Assembly (NCBI GenBank): GCA_031282405.1
Contig: JAITDU010000019.1
Span: 1 to 61,957, forward strand
Length of the DNA stretch: 61,957 bases
Direction: 5' to 3'
Source of the DNA: Coriobacteriales bacterium
GTDB taxonomy: Bacteria; Actinomycetota; Coriobacteriia; Coriobacteriales; UBA8131
Positions 17,168 through 24,763 of this stretch are shown one piece after another. The notes under the pieces are model-generated. The model searched no databases. It saw nothing but the letters and a program-made list of their open reading frames with translations, and was not told the origin of the DNA. Within the stretch, counting starts at the first letter, position 1; every line of letters begins with the position of its first letter. Position numbers and translations under genes: made by a program.

Positions 17168-17572
17168 CTATATTTTCTTGCATTGAAACACTGACAATAA
17201 GTACAATGCCTTCTTTCTGTCCTGCTTGATCTGAACCGCAAACCGAACGCCATTTTTTGATACACCGAAAAAGCGGTAGAACCTTTCATTGCCCCGCACA
17301 TAAATCTCTGGCTGATATGTGGTGTTTTGAACCAAATCGACTACGCAAGCAAAAAGTGCGATCCTGCGGCGACGTTCGCCAGGGTTTTTTGCAAACAAAT
17401 GCGTCCAGAATATATCGAGAAAGACTTTCTGGCGATTGAAAAACTTGCTACGTACGTACGGTCTCCTGCGTGATCCTGCTGTCATAGCCTGCTGAATAGC
17501 CCGCGCCTTATGATAGAGTTCTCTATCATTTGAGCCTGATAAATTAGTGTGCCGTGATTTAAAAAATTCCAT
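17168..17572 (-). CDS. Probable BECR-fold nuclease/toxin-like protein
   Basis: The 134-residue protein has a basic N-terminal half and a middle segment (KVFLDIFWTHLFAKNPGERRRR then ACVVDLVQNTTYQP) followed by a beta-rich end (FYRFFGVSKNGVRFAVQIKQDRK then LYLLSVFQCKKI). This resembles phage-associated Barnase/EndoU/ColicinE5/RelE-like (PBECR-type) proteins, where a VQIK strand precedes a final SVF strand. No antitoxin is evident beside it. It lies 85 bases upstream of the DnaQ-like gene on the same strand, so it could head the cas transcript, but the gap allows a separate unit. The assignment is from pattern memory and is tentative; the basic composition is unlike the flanking genes. Confidence 0.45.
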   Translation of the reverse strand: MEFFKSRHTNLSGSNDRELYHKARAIQQAMTAGSRRRPYVRSKFFNRQKVFLDIFWTHLFAKNPGERRRRIALFACVVDLVQNTTYQPEIYVRGNERFYRFFGVSKNGVRFAVQIKQDRKKALYLLSVFQCKKI

Positions 17573-17608
17573 TCAATACTCTCACTTTGTCAGACATCTG
17601 TTGATGGT

Positions 17609-17629
17609 AGATGTATACACACTACATCT
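17609..17629 (-). promoter_or_regulatory. Operator-like inverted repeat upstream of the cas-side genes
   Basis: AGATGTA (17609-17615) and TACATCT (17623-17629) form a perfect inverted repeat with a 7-base centre. A minus-strand TTGACA lies at 17647-17642, and the position 17 bases on, where a -10 would fall, overlaps the repeat (TAGTGT, a weak match). A dimeric repressor binding here would block transcription towards the BECR-like and cas genes. No regulator gene is seen nearby. Confidence 0.4.
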
Positions 17630-17706
17630 TATCCCTGTTGTTGTCAAGTTAACGTTAAGTATAAAATAACAAAATCAGAACAATTTCTTCAAATACAATA
17701 TTTTTT

Positions 17707-17735
17707 TTGACATGGAGACATTTTTAGTTTAAACT
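17707..17735 (+). promoter_or_regulatory. Candidate sigma70 promoter for murE-asnB-murJ
   Basis: TTGACA at 17707-17712 is followed after 17 bases by TAAACT at 17730-17735 (4 of 6 matches). It is about 195 bases before the murE start, leaving a leader that contains two hairpins. Confidence 0.45.
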
Positions 17736-17813
17736 TGCCTCTATTCCTTGCATTAAGCAAGGTTGATCCGATTGTCTTTGAAGGATTGTGTTCGGATTGT
17801 CGGATTTACCGGC

Positions 17814-17875
17814 CCCGCCTTTGCGGGGATGACCTTTTACTTACCACGCCTCGCCCCACGTTAGGGGCGAGGCGA
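17814..17875. repeat. Two GC-rich palindromes in the murE leader
   Basis: The first (17814-17829) pairs CCCCGC with GCGGGG around CTTT and is followed by ATGAC, resembling the common REP-type palindrome of bacterial intergenic DNA. The second (17848-17875) pairs GCCTCGCCCC with GGGGCGAGGC around a 6-base loop, a very stable stem. Neither is followed by a T run, so they are not obvious terminators; they may be REP elements or structure in the murE 5' leader. Confidence 0.6.
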
Positions 17876-17931
17876 GAGTCGCGCAAGCGCTATGGCAGCG
17901 CCGATATAACGCTCTGCGCTAAAATGGAGCC

Positions 17932-19740
17932 ATGCAGCCTTTACACGCACACAGCATCGCAGATTATATCGCGGCTCTAAGTGAGGCCGGCTTATTGGCC
18001 GCTCTCTATCAGAAGGCTGACCTGACACCAGGCACTCCAGGTACAGCAGCCAAGCGCCCAAAACCTGGTACCTTAAACACAGTGGCTAAGCACTCAGTAC
18101 CTGATTTGACCGGAATTGATCCGCTGATCGACAACCCTGGCGCCTCAGATACAACAGACTTTTCATGTCAGGGTTATGCTGACCAGTCAGACAACAACCC
18201 CACCACTACAAACACAAAAGACGCGCGCCTCGCGCAGCCGGTTCTACATATCTCCTACGACTCGCGCCAGGAGCAGCAAAGCGGCCTTTTTGTCTGCAAG
18301 GGGCAAAACTTCTCCCTAAATTACCTCAAAAGCGCCATTGCCGCCGGAGCGATTGTGGCGGTCTTTGAACACAAAAGCTCCCTTGAGAGCACGATAGTCG
18401 ACCTGCTGGCCGCACAGGGCCTTGTGGGCATTGCCGTGCGCGATGTCCGTGCCGCGCTTCCGGTCATCGCAAATTGCTATTATAATAGCATTTGGCGCCG
18501 CCTGCGCATCGTCGGCATTACCGGCACAAAGGGTAAATCCACAACCACTTACTATTTGCGCCAGATCCTCGACGAATGGGCAGCGGCCACGGACCAACCA
18601 CCGTGCGCCTATATCTCCAGCATCGACACCTACGACGGCACCACCTGCTTTGAAAGCCACATCACTACTCCCGATGTATTTGAGCTGCATGAGCATTTTG
18701 CCCACGCGGTAGCCGCCTCCGTCACGCATCTCGTGATGGAGGTCAGCAGTCAAGGGCTCAAGTTTGGACGAACCGCCGGTATTGAATTTACCGTAGGTTG
18801 CTTTTTGAATATTGGCGCTGACCACATCAGCCCTTTGGAGCACAGCGACGAGCGCGACTACCTCACCAGCAAGCTGCTCCTGTTCAAGCAGTGCCAGCAC
18901 GCCGTCGTCAATGCCGGGAGCGATCATGCCCCTGAGCTCATGGCCGCAGCACGGACAAGTGTGGGAGAAGCCCGCATGACTACCTTCCTCGCCGATACCA
19001 CAGGCTCCACCAACACACTCACCGCACAAAAAACAGCAGCCAACGTCAAGGCAACACGCATTCGACCGCTCACCAGCGGCATCGAGTTTTTTGTTGACAC
19101 AGAACGCTTTGAATTAGGCATGACCGGCCTGTTCAACGTCGAAAATGCCCTGGCGGCCCTGTGCTGTGCCCGTACCTTGGGTATACCCACAGACTTCATT
19201 CGCCAAGGGTTGCTCACAGCCCGGGTTCCCGGGCGCATGGAAGTGCTGGCATATCCAAACAAACCCGTGGTCATCGTTGATTATGCGCATAACCGCATGA
19301 GCTTTGAGCAGTTGTTTGCCTCTGTGGCGGCCACGTATCCCCACACGCGACGCACGATAGTCTTTGGTTGTCCGGGCGCTAAGGCGCTGGGACGCAGACG
19401 CGAGTTGGGTGAGACGGCCGGACGCTTTTGTGCTCTGAGCTACCTGACCGAAGAAGATGCCGGCACCGAACCCGTAGAGCAGATCTGCGCACAGATAGCC
19501 GAGCATGTGGCAGCGGCAGGCGGCGAGGGGCGTATCATCCCCGACCGCGAACAGGCCATAGCCACCGCCCTGGCCGAAGCCGACGTTAATACCGTCGTGA
19601 TGCTTACAGGCAAAGGGCGCGAGACCCGCCAAAAGCGCGGTGACCGATACGTTGCTGTGCGCTCCGACCTGGACATCGCCACTGCTATACTTATGCGCGA
19701 CGAGGCACATGTCGTCACAACACCGAACCATCCAACCTAA
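17932..19740 (+). CDS. murE: UDP-MurNAc-tripeptide ligase, MurE family (divergent)
   Basis: The 602-residue protein is a Mur ligase of the MurE type, which adds the third stem-peptide residue to UDP-MurNAc-L-Ala-D-Glu in the cytoplasm. Visible features are GITGTKGKSTTTYYL near residue 197 (ATP site, with GTKGKS instead of the usual GTNGKT), TTPDVFELHE, VMEVSSQGLKFGR near residue 270, and VPGRMEVLAYPNKPVVIVDYAHN near residue 430. The DNPR motif that marks diaminopimelate-adding MurE is absent; the matching region reads YLTEEDAGTEP, so the third residue may differ. It is longer than usual (about 480-500) because of a Thr/Pro-rich insertion in the first 90 residues. Ribosome binding site GGAG is close to the ATG. 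asnB follows after 12 bases. Confidence 0.85.
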   Translation: MQPLHAHSIADYIAALSEAGLLAALYQKADLTPGTPGTAAKRPKPGTLNTVAKHSVPDLTGIDPLIDNPGASDTTDFSCQGYADQSDNNPTTTNTKDARLAQPVLHISYDSRQEQQSGLFVCKGQNFSLNYLKSAIAAGAIVAVFEHKSSLESTIVDLLAAQGLVGIAVRDVRAALPVIANCYYNSIWRRLRIVGITGTKGKSTTTYYLRQILDEWAAATDQPPCAYISSIDTYDGTTCFESHITTPDVFELHEHFAHAVAASVTHLVMEVSSQGLKFGRTAGIEFTVGCFLNIGADHISPLEHSDERDYLTSKLLLFKQCQHAVVNAGSDHAPELMAAARTSVGEARMTTFLADTTGSTNTLTAQKTAANVKATRIRPLTSGIEFFVDTERFELGMTGLFNVENALAALCCARTLGIPTDFIRQGLLTARVPGRMEVLAYPNKPVVIVDYAHNRMSFEQLFASVAATYPHTRRTIVFGCPGAKALGRRRELGETAGRFCALSYLTEEDAGTEPVEQICAQIAEHVAAAGGEGRIIPDREQAIATALAEADVNTVVMLTGKGRETRQKRGDRYVAVRSDLDIATAILMRDEAHVVTTPNHPT

Positions 19741-19752
19741 GGCAGCGTCAGT

Positions 19753-21678
19753 GTGTGCGGTTTCGTAGGCTTTACCAGCGACATTACAGATAAAGACTCC
19801 ATTTTGGAGAAGATGATGCAGCGCATCGTCCACCGCGGCCCCGACATGGGTTCAACGTATAGTGACGAGAGTCTGGCTTTGGGGTTCAGGCGGCTTTCGA
19901 TCATCGATCTTTCCGAAGCCGGCCTACAGCCGATGACCAACAGTGTCGAAGACAGCAGTGTCGTCGTGGTGTTCAATGGCGAGATATACAACTTTGCGGC
20001 CCTGCGCGGCACATTGGAACAGGCTGGGCACCGCTTTGCAAGCAATACAGACACCGAGGTCTTACTGCACGGCTACGAGCACTACGGCACAGGATTGACC
20101 GACCATCTGCGCGGGATGTTTGCTTTCGTCATCTACGACCGGCAGGCTCAGCGCCTATTTGGTGCTCGCGACTTCTTTGGCATTAAGCCGTTCTACTACA
20201 CCCGACTGTGCGACGGCAGTCTGCTCTTTGGCTCGGAAATCAAAGCGTTTTTGGACCATCCGTTGTTTGTGCCCCAGGTAAACGAGCAGGCTCTTGTCCC
20301 CTACCTGACCTTTCAATATTCGGCCTTACCGGAGACATTTTTCAAAGGTGTTTTTAAACTGCCTCAGGCCCATCGCTTCTGCTACGACATACCAAGCGGC
20401 AAGATGAGTATCGAGCGGTTTTGGGATGCTCGCTTCAAACCGGAGCACCGCCCCTTTGACAAGGCCGTAACGTCGCTTGACCAAGCAATCAACGAATCCG
20501 TCGATGCCCATAGAATCGCCGACGTACCCGTGGGCACCTTCTTGTCTGGTGGCATCGATTCTTCTTACATAACCTCGGCCATGCGGCCGCAAAAGACGTT
20601 TAGCGTGGGCTTTGTTGACGAGGGCTTTAGCGAGGTCAGCTATGCCAAGGAACTCTCGGACATTTTGAGAATAACAAACTACTCCGAACTCATTGACCCA
20701 ACTGAGGCACTGGAGGTGTTCCCACAAATTGTCTACCACTTGGACGAACCGGACTCCAATCCCTCGGTGGTGCCCCTTTACTTCCTGGCCAAGCTGGCCG
20801 CCCGAGAGGTAACCGTCGTACTTTCCGGCGAAGGCGGAGACGAGCTGTTTGCTGGCTATGACTGGTACGCCGACCCACCCCGGGCCCGCGGATACAAGCG
20901 CCTGCCCAGCTGGCTGCGGCGAGCAGTAGCGGCGGTGGCAGGTCGGCTGCCGTACTTCAAGGGACAGGGCGTGCTGTTGCGCTCCTCGGGCAGACCGGAG
21001 GACTATTTTTACGGCCAGGCTGTGGTGTTTGAGGAAAAGGATGCCCGCGCCCTCCTCAAGCCAGCCTACCAAAACGGCCCCTCGCCCCGTAGCGTCACCG
21101 CGCCGATCTATGCTCGCGTCCAGGATGGCGATGAACTTACCAAAAAGCAATATCTGGACCTCAACTTATGGCAGCCCGGCGACATCCTGCTCAAGGCCGA
21201 CAAAATGAGTATGGCGCACTCGTTGGAACTGCGCGTGCCCTTCCTGGATCGCGTGGTGTTTGACGAAGCCGCCACAATCCCGGCCGATTACAAAATTAAG
21301 GCCGACACCACAAAGTACATCTTACGCCAAGCTGCGGCCAAGACGATACCGCCCCAATGGGCCAACCGCGTCAAATTGGGTTTTTTGACCCCTGTGCGCA
21401 ACTGGCTGCGCCGCAAGGATTTTTACGCTACGGTGGGTAGCAGCTTTGCCAGCAGCGCCGCGGCTGAGTTCTTTGACCAAGACCAGCTGCATACGCTGCT
21501 TGACGACCACTACTACGGACGCGCCAACAACGCCCGCAAGATCTGGACGGTCTTTACCTTCCTCACCTGGCATAAGCGGTTTTTTATAGATGAAGTCGGA
21601 GAGAAGGACGGGCCACATTCTGGCCAAACCCCGTCGCACGCACGTCCAGAAGCCTCCCGCGAGGCCATTCATGACTGA
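19753..21678 (+). CDS. asnB: Glutamine-dependent asparagine synthetase family protein
   Basis: The 641-residue protein has an N-terminal glutaminase domain beginning MCGFVGF after removal of the start Met (Cys2 is the nucleophile), with HRGPD, RRLSIIDLSEAGLQPM and NGEIYNF, and a C-terminal synthetase domain with the PP-loop FLSGGIDSSYI near residue 262 and SGEGGDELFAGYDWY near residue 360. It would transfer glutamine nitrogen to a carboxyl group. Besides making asparagine, members of this family amidate peptidoglycan stem peptides (LtsA, AsnB). The position between murE and murJ suggests such a wall role here, which is inference. The start is GTG at 19753, needed to place Cys second. murJ overlaps its end by eight bases. 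Confidence 0.9.
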   Translation: MCGFVGFTSDITDKDSILEKMMQRIVHRGPDMGSTYSDESLALGFRRLSIIDLSEAGLQPMTNSVEDSSVVVVFNGEIYNFAALRGTLEQAGHRFASNTDTEVLLHGYEHYGTGLTDHLRGMFAFVIYDRQAQRLFGARDFFGIKPFYYTRLCDGSLLFGSEIKAFLDHPLFVPQVNEQALVPYLTFQYSALPETFFKGVFKLPQAHRFCYDIPSGKMSIERFWDARFKPEHRPFDKAVTSLDQAINESVDAHRIADVPVGTFLSGGIDSSYITSAMRPQKTFSVGFVDEGFSEVSYAKELSDILRITNYSELIDPTEALEVFPQIVYHLDEPDSNPSVVPLYFLAKLAAREVTVVLSGEGGDELFAGYDWYADPPRARGYKRLPSWLRRAVAAVAGRLPYFKGQGVLLRSSGRPEDYFYGQAVVFEEKDARALLKPAYQNGPSPRSVTAPIYARVQDGDELTKKQYLDLNLWQPGDILLKADKMSMAHSLELRVPFLDRVVFDEAATIPADYKIKADTTKYILRQAAAKTIPPQWANRVKLGFLTPVRNWLRRKDFYATVGSSFASSAAAEFFDQDQLHTLLDDHYYGRANNARKIWTVFTFLTWHKRFFIDEVGEKDGPHSGQTPSHARPEASREAIHD

Positions 21679-23281
21679 GCATCCGAGCGCCCCTGCGGCT
21701 GACAGCCCCACTGTGGCCCGCTCTACCGCCCTGATGTCCATGGCTACACTGGCCTCGCGGGCCACAGGTCTGGCACGTACCTGGGTCATGGCCATCGCCA
21801 TTGGTAACACGCTCGTGACCTCAGCCTATCAGGTAGCCAACAATATGCCTAACATGATCTTCGATCTTGTAGCCGGAGGTCTGCTCAATGCTGCTTTTGT
21901 CCCCCTCTACCTCTTGCAGAGCGAAAAGCACGGCCCCGAGGGCGGCAACCGTTATGCCTCCAACCTACTCAATATCGTCATTATAGTGCTGGGGTTGCTC
22001 TCGGTGGCAGCCACGTTGTTCGCCCCGCAGATAATAGCCACCCAGACCTTCACTCAATCCAGCACGGCCGAGGTCAACACGCTGGCCGTGGGCTTTTTTA
22101 GGATATTCGCCTTTCAGCTGCTATTTTACGGAATCGGCGGTGTTGTCACCTGTGTGCTTAATGCCAATCGAGTGTTTTTTTTGCCGGCTGTGGCTCCGGC
22201 CTTTAACAACCTCGTAGTCATAGCTGCCTTTATCGCCTACCTGTTTGTTGCCCCCTTCGACGGCGATTTGGCGTTGATACTGTTGGCCGTGGGTACAACA
22301 CTGGGAGTCGTGGCTCAATTCGTGGTGCAACTGCCGGCACTCTACAAACAGGGCTTCAAATATGTGCCACGCATCGATTTTAAGGATCCCGGCTTGATCG
22401 AGACCATCAAAACCGGTATTCCGATGATCATTTATCTTGTGGGCACGCTCGTGGCTTTTTCCTTCCGCAACGCGTTTTCGCTGGTCAGCGGCGACAACGG
22501 CCCGGCCACGCTGATCTACGCCTGGACGTGGTTCCAACTGCCGCACGGGATAATAGCCGCGTCGCTGTCACGGGCATTGTTTACCGAAATGAGCGCCGCC
22601 GCCGCCCAGGGCGACACACCGGCGTTTAAACGCTTCATGCAAGATGGTATCTCGGGCACGCTGCTTATCGTCATACCGTTGGCCGGGTTGATGTGTGTGC
22701 TCTCCGAACCGCTGATGCAGATCTTCCGTGCCGGCGCGTTCAACTCGGACGATGTGGCCTACGTGGGCGCGATGCTAAGTGTGTGGGTGCTGGCATTGCC
22801 GTTTTACTCGCTGCAGCTCTACCTGTTCAACGTCTACGCTGCCATCCGGCGCTTTACGACATTCTCACTTGTCTGCACAGCACTCTGCGCGGGACAATGC
22901 GCCCTGTACGCCCTGCTCACAAGCCCTGATCTGCTCGGCCTCGTGGGTATAGCAGTGGCCGATATCGTCTTTTACGCGGTTTCCTCGGCAGTGCTGCTGG
23001 TTATACTACGCCGCTACGTGGGACACATTGGCGCCAAACGCACCGCTTCTGGCGCGCTTAAGGCACTGGGGGCAACTGTGCTGGGCGCACTGCTCGTATG
23101 GCTTGCCGTGCATTACCTGCCGCTGGGGAGCGGCATCGGCGGCGGTGTGGGCATGGTTTTGCTCTACGGCGGCGCGGCCCTCGTCATGATAGGTGCGCTT
23201 TGCTACGCCCTGCGTATACCCGAGATGCGTCTCATAACCGCCTACATAACAAGACTGTTCAAGCGCCGGCTTTCCAGATAG
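21671..23281 (+). CDS. murJ: Lipid II flippase MurJ
   Basis: The 536-residue integral membrane protein has about 14 hydrophobic segments and typical MurJ features near the N-terminus: ATLASRATGLARTWVMAIAIG, then AYQVANNMPNMIFDLVAGGLLNAAFVPLY. MurJ moves lipid II across the cytoplasmic membrane for wall assembly. The ATG at 21671 was chosen over the upstream one at 21590 because it yields a normal N-terminus and an eight-base overlap with asnB, consistent with translational coupling. It is the last gene of the murE-asnB-murJ operon. Confidence 0.93.
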   Translation: MTEHPSAPAADSPTVARSTALMSMATLASRATGLARTWVMAIAIGNTLVTSAYQVANNMPNMIFDLVAGGLLNAAFVPLYLLQSEKHGPEGGNRYASNLLNIVIIVLGLLSVAATLFAPQIIATQTFTQSSTAEVNTLAVGFFRIFAFQLLFYGIGGVVTCVLNANRVFFLPAVAPAFNNLVVIAAFIAYLFVAPFDGDLALILLAVGTTLGVVAQFVVQLPALYKQGFKYVPRIDFKDPGLIETIKTGIPMIIYLVGTLVAFSFRNAFSLVSGDNGPATLIYAWTWFQLPHGIIAASLSRALFTEMSAAAAQGDTPAFKRFMQDGISGTLLIVIPLAGLMCVLSEPLMQIFRAGAFNSDDVAYVGAMLSVWVLALPFYSLQLYLFNVYAAIRRFTTFSLVCTALCAGQCALYALLTSPDLLGLVGIAVADIVFYAVSSAVLLVILRRYVGHIGAKRTASGALKALGATVLGALLVWLAVHYLPLGSGIGGGVGMVLLYGGAALVMIGALCYALRIPEMRLITAYITRLFKRRLSR

Positions 23282-23383
23282 ACATCGCTGTAACCTTGGC
23301 TGACATGGTCGAATCTAGGAGTAGAGCACCTTTCAAAAAAGCTGGTGGTCATGGGCAAGCGTTGTGGGTACTAGAACACTTTT

Positions 23384-23791
23384 TTAGAAGCTGATCGTCT
23401 CAGGTTCGCTTGTGAACGAGAAGAACGTGGCCGTAGCGTCTTTGAGATAGAGGACCCGGTTGTTGCCGTCGCCAGCCTGATAGCGCTCGGCCAGTTGCGG
23501 ATAGGCGTCAAGCAGGTGTTGTTCGGCCTCAGTGCGCTCATCGACGACGAGGCTGCCGGCTACCCTGATCCAGGAGCCATCCTCGGGGTCAAAAGCGCAT
23601 ATCTCCACCTTGGGATTGGCACTTATCTGAGCAAAGACATCCTTACTTTTGCCGGTCTGGATATAGAGCCTGTCCTCAAACAGATCAATAGTGCCAAACG
23701 GCCTGACATGCGGCTGGTCGCCGGCGGTCGTGGCCAGATAATAGGTCTGGACTTTTTTGAGGAACTCGTAGACTTTCTTCATAGTGCACAT
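23384..23791 (-). CDS. Pyridoxamine 5'-phosphate oxidase-like flavin protein
   Basis: The 135-residue protein has the FMN-binding split-barrel fold of the pyridoxamine-phosphate-oxidase superfamily: VYEFLKKVQTYYLATTAGDQPHVRPFGTIDLFEDRLYIQTG, then NPKVEICAFDPEDGSWIRVAG. In anaerobes such small proteins are mostly uncharacterised flavin-dependent reductases. It is a single gene convergent with murJ across about 100 bases. The start at 23791 follows GAGAG; a second Met nine bases later is possible. Confidence 0.85.
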   Translation of the reverse strand: MCTMKKVYEFLKKVQTYYLATTAGDQPHVRPFGTIDLFEDRLYIQTGKSKDVFAQISANPKVEICAFDPEDGSWIRVAGSLVVDERTEAEQHLLDAYPQLAERYQAGDGNNRVLYLKDATATFFSFTSEPETISF

Positions 23792-23913
23792 CCAATCTCT
23801 CGTTGGAATTTACCGGCTGTTGAGGGTTAGCCCGCTGGTGGAATCACAAAAAAGCACAGGGGGTCACAGAAGACCACAAGAGCTCTACGGGCCATAGAGT
23901 AGAGGCTGACGCA

Positions 23914-24594
23914 TTACTCGGATTCACCATCCTGGAGGTAACGAATCTTAAGGCCCATGGTATTCTCGGTAGCGGTGATGAAGAAATCCGTCTGGATACC
24001 GTTACCAAAGTCAAACCCGTTGACCTGCTCAAACAGTGGCTCGATGGCACCGGTATCCAGGCCGATTGTCGCGCGTAAGCGCTCAAAGCAAGCCGTAAAC
24101 CGCGCCACGAGCATCGTCGTGAACGCCCGCAGGTTCGTGGCTGTACCATGTACCCGCACACCGATGGGCAACACCGCAACCTTCGTAGCCTGGATGATAA
24201 ATACCATACTGGCATAAGGGCCACCCACGTCTCGAGCAGCAGCCAAAGACAGCGAACGCAACTCGTTATAGTAGTAAAAGCCCATGGTGGACTGCCCCGA
24301 GCGTTCTTTTATCCCACCGAGGATGGCGTTGGTTTGTGGAGAGAAAAACACGACTCGATCATCAGAAAACCCAGTCTCCCAACGCATGCCCGGCATAGTG
24401 TAAGGATTTTGATTGTAGCGAGAACCGATGCTGGTGAACGCCAGCACATCCAAACTGCCCAAAGGCATGTACTCAAAGGTCTCGTGAGCAGCAGGCAAAA
24501 GGCGACCGTTCGCATCCGTAGCAAAATCGTCTTTGACACTGACGTGTCCGCTACTCGTGGAGTCGAACTTAAATTTGGCTATGGCAATGCCCAT
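23914..24594 (-). CDS. Conserved-looking protein of unknown function
   Basis: The 226-residue product is not recognised. From ATG 24594 it reads MGIAIAKFKFDSTSSGHVSV; the codon is preceded by AAGGAG, which is why this start was chosen over the longer frame from 24693. There is no signal peptide, membrane segment or cysteine cluster. Notable stretches are WETGFSDDRVVFFSP near residue 72 and GYYYNELRSLSL-like aromatic-rich sequence near residue 102, and the protein is predicted soluble with mixed alpha and beta structure. It is divergent from murD with about 170 bases between starts, and is not obviously linked to the wall genes. Confidence 0.65.
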   Translation of the reverse strand: MGIAIAKFKFDSTSSGHVSVKDDFATDANGRLLPAAHETFEYMPLGSLDVLAFTSIGSRYNQNPYTMPGMRWETGFSDDRVVFFSPQTNAILGGIKERSGQSTMGFYYYNELRSLSLAAARDVGGPYASMVFIIQATKVAVLPIGVRVHGTATNLRAFTTMLVARFTACFERLRATIGLDTGAIEPLFEQVNGFDFGNGIQTDFFITATENTMGLKIRYLQDGESE

Positions 24595-24751
24595 CGGGGC
24601 TCCTTGGTTCGTAGACACACGGCGACACCACACACAGCTTGTTACGAGCGAAGCAAAGTATACATGCCTGCTCCGTATTCCGTATGTACCCAATATTGTA
24701 ACGCAAGTCCTTTAGATTACCTAATCTGCCCTTTACCGTAGCAAAATCGTG

Positions 24752-24757
24752 TATACT
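24752..24757 (+). promoter_or_regulatory. Candidate -10 box of murD, possibly leaderless
   Basis: TATACT lies 7 bases before the ATG at 24764. If it works as the -10 element, transcription would begin at or next to the start codon, giving a leaderless mRNA, common in Actinobacteria. No ribosome binding site precedes the ATG, which fits; a clear -35 was not found. Confidence 0.35.
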
Positions 24758-24763
24758 TTGTTT

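Larger units (their letters stand above)
17573..17931. other. Divergent intergenic region between the cas operon and murE
   Basis: 359 bases separate the leftward BECR-like/cas genes from rightward murE. The cas side is strongly AT-rich and holds an operator-like inverted repeat (17609-17629) and a TGTCAA at 17642-17647, which is a minus-strand TTGACA. The mur side holds a sigma70-like promoter (17707-17735) and two GC-rich hairpins (17814-17829 and 17848-17875). Confidence 0.6.
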
